Shown here: one piece after another, positions 56,584 through 64,000 of the stretch
Layout: the number at the start of each line of letters is the position of its first letter
Position numbering within the stretch: position 1 is the first letter of the stretch
Source of the DNA: Dactylonectria macrodidyma
Taxonomy: Eukaryota; Ascomycota; Sordariomycetes; Hypocreales; Nectriaceae
Reading direction: 5' to 3'
Assembly (NCBI GenBank): GCA_020744425.1
Contig: JAGMUV010000024.1
Span: 186,001-250,000, forward strand
Length of the DNA: 64,000 nt
Notes under the pieces: model-generated
Seen by the model: the letters and a program-made list of their open reading frames with translations, nothing else
What the model was told of the DNA's origin: nothing
Databases searched by the model: none
Made by a program: the position numbers and the translations under genes

Positions 56584-58251
56584 ATGAAGGTCGTTATCAT
56601 TGGGGCCGGAATTGGCGGCTTGGTGTGCGCTATTGCATGTCGACGCGAGAACCTTGATGTGATCGTACTTGAGCGCACGCCAGCCCTAGGACACGTAAGC
56701 AATCCCGCACTCAGAGCCTACCAGCTTTGCCGTCACATCATATTCGGGTATACAGCTGACAATAGGAATTGGAGGCAAACAGATCGGGGCAGGCATTCAA
56801 GTTCCTCCCAACGCCGCAAGAGTCGCCCGCCAGTTGGGTGTCTTGCCTAAGCTAATCGAAAAAGGTGTTGTCGTCGATTCCATTCAGTACGTCAGATACG
56901 CCAATGGCAAGCTCCTCTATACGATTGAAGGAGGCAGCGAGGTAGTGAGGAACTTTGGCGACGCTTGGCTGTAAGATATGAACGCCCATCAGCACAAAAG
57001 TCCCGTACGAAAGCCTCAAAAGTGCTGACAAATCGAGACAGGGTCATCGCCCGACCGGAATACCATGGGGTGTTGTGGGACGCAGCCAAAGATGCTGGCG
57101 TGGACTTGCGTCTTGGTTGTGAGATGGAGTCTATCGATTTTGAAAATTCGAGTGTCCGTTTAGTGGGAGGAGAAAAAATTACAGGCGATGTCATTGTTGG
57201 TGCGGACGGTATGCTGCATCCCCAGCCCGCACCTCCACCATCCCTCATCTCTGGGTTGTGATTTCTAACTCATCTGACTTGCTCTCAGGACTGTGGTCTC
57301 GCTCTCGGAACCAGTTACTCGGCCAGGATTCGCAACCAGCAGAAACCGGCGACCTAGCGTATCGGGCCACCATCCCCTTGGAAAAGCTGCAAGCTCTCAA
57401 TAATCCTTACATTAACGAACTGATCAACAAAAAAAACGTCATGTGTTGGATGGGGCCGGGGAAACACTCGGTATTTTATCCTCTGGCTGGCGGGAAAGAG
57501 TACAACCTGGTGCTCATTCGGCCTGATAACCTTGGGAAGGACATACGCCAGGCACCGGGTGATTTGGGTGAGATGAAGGCGAGCTTTGATGGTTGGGATG
57601 AGAGGTTTGTCTCGCAGTCGCATACATTTCCAGAGATTCTGAAGCTGACCGAGATGCCAAGATTGACCAAAATGATATCATGCATCCCGTCGGTGTTGAA
57701 ATGGAAGTTGTGCCACCACGATGAGCTTGAGTGTTGGACCAAGGTGTGTAGAAGATGATAATTTTAATCCTTGACTATTGAAATGTATATCCACTGACCT
57801 CAAATAGGGCTCCGTCGCGTTGCTGGGAGATGCTTGCCACCCCACCCTACCATATCAAGCTCAGGGTGCTGCTATGGCTGCTGAAGATGGGGCCGTCCTG
57901 GGGAAATTACTCGGCTTACTGAACAGGTCTAGTCTTTACACTTCTCGGGATACCGCCCTCATGCCCGAAGTCCTCAAGATTTACGAGGGCTTGCGCAAGG
58001 CCCGCACTACACTGAACGTACAGGGCGCCAAGTCGAACCAACAGGCATACCACATCCCGGATGGGCCACTTCAGGAAGCTCGAGATGCTTGGCTATTGTC
58101 TTCGAAAGAAGGCCCCGAAGCTTCAGGGCTAACTTTTGCGAACTGGGATTACATGCGTGCTATGCTAGGTTTCGACCCGGTCGCAGAGAGTGTCCAGGCG
58201 TTCAAGGAGTGGGAAACTAAGCATTCTTTTAGTACAAGTGGAAAACTTTGA
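56584..58251 (+). CDS. FAD-dependent monooxygenase (salicylate hydroxylase-like)
   Basis: Five exons (56584-56694, 56783-56970, 57042-57208, 57289-57743, 57808-58251) give 454 aa. Such enzymes decarboxylate and hydroxylate salicylate-type substrates to catechols using NAD(P)H and O2. Marks: MKVVIIGAGIGGLVCAIACRREN with the Rossmann motif, then IGAGIQVPPNAARVARQLGV (splice at GCAAACAG), ARPEYHGVLWDAAKDAG, DVIVGADGLWSRSR (DG motif across an intron) and GSVALLGDACHPTLPYQAQGAAMAAEDG (GD motif with the PYQAQG stretch typical of salicylate hydroxylases). No break is seen. In the cluster it would supply the dihydroxylated ring for the extradiol dioxygenase. Confidence 0.93.
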
Positions 58252-59049
58252 CTGGCCATGCTGTGCCTCGCATATCTCTAGAGCTAGACAGTTAGTTTAT
58301 GCAAGAATCAATAAGAAAGTGCTAGACAGCCAAGTCGTTATCCCTTGACGCGATGAGAACTGGGTAATTTTGAAGGTTGCACTTCTCGTCCACCACGAGG
58401 AATTAACAACTACAGTCACGCTACGTTCCAGTTCCATAAGTATGAATGTTGGCTCCATGTTCCGTAACACACGAAGATACAGCAGATATGGAAGACGAAA
58501 GTAGTAGACTTGCCTGAAGCAGCGGTTAGAGAATGAGTGTCTCTACACTTTTACTCCCATGCCAAGCCTACCAGGGAACCCGAGCTGCGTGATGAGCTAT
58601 GTAGCCCGAGCACATGTCGACAACCTAAAGTACAGCACAGTAGCTGGTGTGTGCTATACCTTTCGGATAGAATTTTCCAGTCCATTCAAACTTCCCGAGC
58701 CAATCTTCTCCAGTCCTTGCATCTAGGTTGGGACTAGTCGACCTCGCTTGAGTTAGGGGCCGGATGAGGGCGGCAAAACCGTCAATTGCCGCCTTGAATC
58801 CGAATGATGGCCTGCTTTCCGACTCATCGGCCTTCTGTCTCGTGCCGTCCACTGGTTTGCTTCGCAAAGGTTGTTCTAGAGCAAAATTGATAAGCGCGTA
58901 CTGTCGACCAGATAATGGAGGTAGCTTCGTGTATGAGACTGTCAGATGCGATTTTAGCCTATAGGGTTTTTCTTTAAGACTCATATGGATCTAGGCAATT
59001 GATAGTGACATTGGCTGCGCTGAACTTCGCCTTGTACTACTCAAGGCTC
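58252..59049. other. Intergenic, upstream of second regulator
   Basis: About 800 bp with no convincing gene. A minus-strand frame at 58625-58984 (119 aa) has no recognisable domain. Confidence 0.5.
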
Positions 59050-61582
59050 ATGGTCGTAATGGCTACTACAGGCATGTTTCATACTTGGGCACATGAGTGT
59101 GAGGCTCCTGCCCAATTTACCAAGACGGCAAAACCTAGACGTAGGGCTCCTCATGCATGTCTATCATGCAGGGCTCGAAAAGTGAGGTGTGATGTCGCCG
59201 AGAGGTGGCCATGTGGCAATTGCAGATGGGGCAGCTGCAACTGCGTGATCATCAACCGAGGCCGTGTTGTTAGGTATTTTAAACCTCTCGATTATCGAGA
59301 AAGCTTTACAAAACCGCGAAATCATGCTTACTAGTTTTTCTTCTGACAGGTACTCTCGGATCAAGACCTCGGACTCTGCTCGCCATGACGCGTCTCACGC
59401 TCGACTTGGGCAACGACATCAAATCGGTGAAGTGAAAGCCGAGTCAGCGGGTTTCCGTTCCGACTCAACTCGACTAGATAAGTCCAGTGACGGCATTTCA
59501 TCTGCTCTTCAGCCGTCATTACGTGACAGCGTTCAGCTGAGCCTAAATCGCTCCCGTAAGTGCTTTTGGGGTAGGGTACGCTCAGCTCGGTGGCTGACAC
59601 GGGACTTCTCAATTCAAGCTCCATCACTTTTGCTTGAATCCAATCAGACCGTTTCATCTTCCCAGAAGATTTTATTAGAAGCACGGCTGCCTACCTCGCC
59701 TACGTCGCCTGTACCGACAGACAAATTAAACCCAAGGCTCATGGTTCATCTTCCACTGTTCATCAGACCAATGCCAGGCCATATAAAGATCGAAGACCTT
59801 ACATATCTAAGCGTCAAAGGTGCCTTGACCTTACCGAGCGCCCCACTCCAAAAGGCCCTCACCCGATCATACTTTGAGTATGTTCATCCTTTCATGCCAA
59901 TACTCGACATTGAGCAATTTCTTGAGTCTGTGGGCTCGAATGGTAAAGGCGAACAAGTAAGCCTGCTCCTCTACCAAGCTATCATGTTCGCTGGAGCCGC
60001 ATATGTAGATGTGGGCGATTTAGAAATGGGAGGTTTTTCCTCGCGGAAACATGCCCGCGAAGAGCTTTTTCATCGTGCAAGAGTTAGTTATGGCCTTCAA
60101 TTTTCGACGTGAGAAGCTACTAACTCCGAACAATAGTTACTCTATGATTTCAACTACGAGTCACACCGCCTTGTGCTTGTACAGTCTGTCTTGCTAATGA
60201 GTCTGTGGCGCGGTTCGCCTGAAGAGCACCGGAACACCTGGCACTGGATAGATGTCGCAGTCTCACAAGCATATGCGGCAGGCCTTCACTTAAACCCAGA
60301 CAGTACCCTATTCACCAAACGAATATGCAGGTTACGCCGAAGAGTGTGGTGGTCATGCTATGCCACAGATCGGTTGATTGCGCTTGAAATGAAACGCCTT
60401 CCGAGAATCAGAGGCGATGATTTTCAGGTGTCTGCTCTGAAAGACAGTGACTTCCGGATAGAGTCCCTGCCACACGGTAGCGACATTCCGCCGCAGGCAC
60501 TATGTGGCTACGTACTGGATGAAACCTCACGGGCAACACTAGGAAAATTGTGTATTGAGCTAGTCCAGCTGTGTCAATACCTGGACATGTCCCTTCTATC
60601 TCATTGCTCCGTTTTCCTAGACGACAATAGTAAGGTGTTTTTCTGGCCCGGTACGCATAGGCCTACCGATGCTGAAACCGGCAACAGCCCGTCTTACTCA
60701 ATTCTAAGACAAAATTTGAAAGTCTGGAAAAGCACACTGCCACAATGTTGCGAGTACCGAACCCCGTCGAGTGTCGATACGAGCTCCACAATTGCTGTCC
60801 ATCATACGAGCCTGCACATGCTTTTTCAATCCCTGGTGTTATCAATCCATCGGTCTAAATTAGCCTCAGTTCAACGCGGTGCGAACCTCACACCTATCGA
60901 GGAGGAGGCCAGACTCGGTGTGCTCGGTGCCGCATGGCAGATATCCCAGATGGCTGGCAACATCCACGACACCAGACTGGACCGTTTCCTTCCAGCCACC
61001 GCGTTGCTAGCGGTTATACCAGCTGCATCAGTTCTCTTACGGGAAGTTGAAAACAAGTTTGGAGCGGAGAACTTTGTCATCAAAAATGGATTTCTTCGCT
61101 GTCTGGGGGTTATAGATACTATGAAAAGTGTCTACGAACCTGGGAGGATCGTGAGAGATGCCACTGCGTGGACTATTTCCACACCGTTAGATGACCACAT
61201 CTTGCTAGATAAAGATGGGTCACTGACAGAAGCAGATGCTTTCACAACGAAAAGGGATGAAGCAAGCGTCACAACAGATGAGAGCATCACTGATTACTTG
61301 AACGAATCCTACGATGATGGAACAACGATTGGCAGGCTATCGACAATAGGGGCACAGTCACCAGATGCAATGGTTTCTAATGGTACATCCCTAGGTTATC
61401 CCGCGATGGATAACTTTTCTCCTGCCCATGACGTACTAAAACCCTCACTCATGCTGCAAGAATCGACAACAATTTCATCAGACGGAAACCATCTGTTTTT
61501 GATGGAAGGGCTGGGGGTATTCAATGACCTACTTGCAAGCTGTGAGTCTGGGTCTTCATTCTTTGATTTCTTACCACAATAA
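59050..61582 (+). CDS. Zn(II)2Cys6 transcription factor of the aromatic cluster (Fungal_trans domain)
   Basis: Three exons (59050-59273, 59350-60082, 60137-61582) give 800 aa. The zinc cluster at residues ~37-65 (HACLSCRARKVRCD, then PCGNC and the final Cys pair) follows a basic PRRR stretch. The Fungal_trans domain begins ALTRSYFEYVHPFMPILDIEQF and includes SVLLMSLWRG, WHWIDVAVSQAYAAGLHLNPD and RRRVWWSCYATDRLIAL. The layout resembles the cutinase-type activators CTF1-beta and related Fusarium factors. A long acidic, Ser/Thr-rich tail ends in SFFDFLPQ, a plausible activation segment. It lies head-to-tail after the salicylate-hydroxylase-like gene. With the other cluster regulator disrupted, it is the only intact pathway-specific candidate here. 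Start could also be MFHTWAHE at 59074. Confidence 0.92.
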
Positions 61583-64000
61583 TGCATGAAATTGAGCATG
61601 TTACAGGAGAGCAAATCTTTAATCTCCTAAGCGCTCGAAGATTCTGGAAAACTAAGATCAACCATGTTTATTCATCACCCACCGCCCACTTCCTTGTCCC
61701 TCTAGTTGAGAAATGTGCGTCTAGACAAGTTCAGAGCTTCGTCCATGTATGGTGAGGCAGACTGCGTGTATCAGTGTGTTGATGGCTGTTTCGTTCAGAT
61801 TAAATCATAAACCTCGCAAAATTGATGGGGGGAGATAATTCAATTTTTCGAAAAGTTTTGCGGGTTTATGTTGTGATCTGAAGTGCACATGTTGACCGAT
61901 GAGCAATGAAGTCTCATCCGGGCTTGTCTCAAATGAATGAGTCCTAGTTTCTTCTATCTCATCATCGCACTCTCTCGATAAAAAGAGAATCCCGACAAGA
62001 ACCAGAATGAAGCCTAATCATGCTAGGGCTTAGTTGGCTGTGTTTCGGTCAAGTTCTTCAACCGGGCTTCGTTCACCCAGTGACAGTGGATAAGAAGAAA
62101 AAAAAGACCGCCAAGAAAAGGACACAGATGAAAGCGTTGAAATTGGTCATGTGGCCAGTATGGGGCTCTGGGCTGTCACCAGCGAGATGTGTCCAGCAGA
62201 GATTGAGAAAGGATAAGCACTTGGCGACATTTATGAAAGATAGTTCGGGATGCCAAGTGAGAAATATCACGTTAACGCCAGGTCTCCCCACGTTCCAAAA
62301 GTAACGGCATATGCGCTGGTGAAACGACCTTGGCGGACGAGGAAGAAACCACACCCAAATGGCTAGCTATCTTTCCGGAGCCACAGGGGCCAAACGCGAC
62401 TGACGCCGTCTCGCCGCCTCCAGCAGAGGTCGGCAGCGGCTGCTTCCAGCACCACCGCAGGTGAAGATGACGGGCCGGTCTCTTCAAGATAGCTAGGAAA
62501 GTGTCTAATTAGACACTCTATCGGGTTGGATCGCCGCTGCGGATTGTGGCAAGGCTCGAAACGATGAATGTTGCAGCGGCAGATCCGGGCTTGGGTGGAA
62601 GACCACGGACGCGGTCGGTCGGCTCGCAGGAAAAGGGCGTATTCGGTCGGATTAAAAGAGGTCTGACAGGAAGCAGGAAATCCGCAATGAAATTGATAGT
62701 CATACAGTCTAGAAAATAACAGTGCCGTCGAGTCCCGCAGCTGAGAGGCTTCTCTGCCTCCCCAGCTGTTGAAGCTGACGTTCGTGATGATGGTCCTGTC
62801 CTTGAAAAAATCCCTAGAAAAATCCCGAGACCTAGAGAGTTGAATCTCTAGTCCCCACAACCCTATCTAACCCCTGTCCCGCCACAATCGCATCACTGGC
62901 AACATTTCAAACTGCAGGACTCTTCGAGTTATTGATAATCCAGCTGATGAATGTGGTTCGCGTGGCCTAGCGCCACATCAAGGAGATCCACTGATGCACT
63001 TGATGTCTGCCTTGCCATACCAGCGTAAGACTGACGTACTAACTACCGCCACGGTGGACAAAAACATTAGGAGCGGACCGCATCTCTGTATTTTGTTTTA
63101 ACTGAAATGGGCGGTGAGAATAGTGGAGACTTGGAAATATAATTATTAGTTGTGCTTTCGTAGTCATCTAATCAAGGTCGGCTAAGTCATTGGGCAGGAA
63201 ATCTGTAAGCTTACGAATAGTAATGTCAGTAGAGAAAATATATTAGATTGTAGATATAGTTGTGGATGGACGACATGGTCCACTTCACATCTTGTTAGTT
63301 ACACGGGGAGAATTCATCCAAACTGAAACCTACTGTTGAGTGGCAAGCTATCACTACTTTGCAGTCAAGATCTTAGTTGTCGGACTGGGCATCTAGGTAG
63401 GGACTATGAGCCTATTTAATTAGTGATAAGGTTCTTGAGGAAGACTTTGACCAAGTGTGGACTCTCGTAGACCCTGATAACCATTCACGGATTCGCAAAA
63501 ATACCGCGGGCCGAATGGCGTCAATCGACTGGGTACCTCAAAGAGAATAGAGGTAGGTTCCAGTGTTGTCTTGATCGTATTGACAAAGATGTTCCCAGTT
63601 CCGCACACCTAACGGCCGAACGCCAAAATAACTAGAGTATCTGTGTTGGGTATATGTTTGTCCTGCGGGCAAGGTGGCCTCCCCACAGATCCATTAATGA
63701 AACAGCTCATGCTCTAGTCTAGGCGTGGACTGATCTATTTTTGCCCAAGTGAGCTCTCAGATTCAGCCTAGCCACCATCCGGGGAGACAATGAACGCAAT
63801 GCTGTGGACCCATAATCACGGTATTCCGCCTTTCACCGAGGCACGCACTTCTCAAATCCATGGGACTGACTACATTCGAGGTGTAGCTTTCGACGAGCGT
63901 CAAACGTGGCGGGGATACAACGACACTGGATATCTTGACTTACGAACACACTAATTTCCGTCTCTACGTACCGCGACCATTGCGCGGCGGCGACTGGGAT
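61583..64000. other. Right-end stretch without a supported gene
   Basis: 2.4 kb. Minus-strand frames at 62073-62860 are long but carry no known domain. A short frame at 63420-63608 (minus, VNTIKTTLEPTSILFEV) and a 55-codon frame at 63789-63953 (plus, MNAMLWTHNHGIPPF, IHGTDYIRGVAFDERQ) might be exons or remnants, but I cannot name them. A perfect 18-bp palindrome lies at 62500-62517. Confidence 0.45.
62500..62517. repeat. Perfect 18-bp palindrome AGTGTCTAATTAGACACT
   Basis: Self-complementary over all 18 bases with no spacer. It could bind a dimeric regulator or be chance. It is not flanked by features that explain it. Confidence 0.5.

Noticed and set aside
1..64000. CRISPR array or bacterial operon signals
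   Set aside because: No regularly spaced repeats of that kind; gene structure with introns is plainly fungal.

Overview
This window reads as nuclear DNA of a filamentous ascomycete (Pezizomycotina, most likely Sordariomycetes; a Fusarium-like member of the Hypocreales is my best guess). The basis is short introns of about 48-160 bp with GT..AG ends and CTAAC/CTGAC-like branch sites, several Zn(II)2Cys6 transcription factors, LaeA-like methyltransferases, a Hop-like Mutator transposon, and Trp-to-stop transitions resembling the fungal defence RIP. No rRNA, tRNA or CRISPR array was recognised. All splice sites were assigned by eye from frame continuity and family knowledge.

Layout. 1-10.8 kb: a secreted GMC oxidoreductase (1941-3970), then two decayed LaeA-like methyltransferase genes (4727-5517 and 6347-8014), then a gene-poor stretch. 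10.8-13.6 kb: housekeeping-type genes, namely an N-terminal protein methyltransferase (NTM1/Tae1) and a DUF1275/YoaK membrane protein. 14.7-20.8 kb: an Hsp70-protein kinase fusion broken by a one-base frameshift and a Trp-to-stop codon, followed by an intact fusion of a fungal helical domain with RNase HI. 21-28 kb: a D-2-hydroxyacid dehydrogenase, a broken unknown gene with an N-terminal 16-residue repeat, and a PHO89/pho-4 type Na+/phosphate symporter.

30.4-40.4 kb: a carbon-use block with a Zn2Cys6 regulator, an MFS sugar transporter, a flavocytochrome b2-type dehydrogenase, and a divergently transcribed GH2 beta-mannosidase. Two diverged copies of a ~100-bp repeat flank the last two genes.

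41.4-61.6 kb: an aromatic-catabolism cluster. It has two FAD monooxygenases (phenol-hydroxylase-like and salicylate-hydroxylase-like), a two-domain VOC extradiol dioxygenase, a fumarylacetoacetate-hydrolase-family enzyme, acetoacetyl-CoA synthetase and two Zn2Cys6 regulators. A reasonable reading is hydroxylation of an aromatic acid or phenol, extradiol ring opening, C-C hydrolysis, and CoA activation of released acetoacetate. One regulator is split by a 2,867-bp Mutator-like element (45358-48224) with perfect 44-bp inverted ends and an 8-bp target duplication. Leaving out the element and one duplication restores the host reading frame exactly. Promoters of two cluster genes share an identical 20-bp word (43702-43721 and 52966-52985).

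61.6-64 kb: no gene that I can support.
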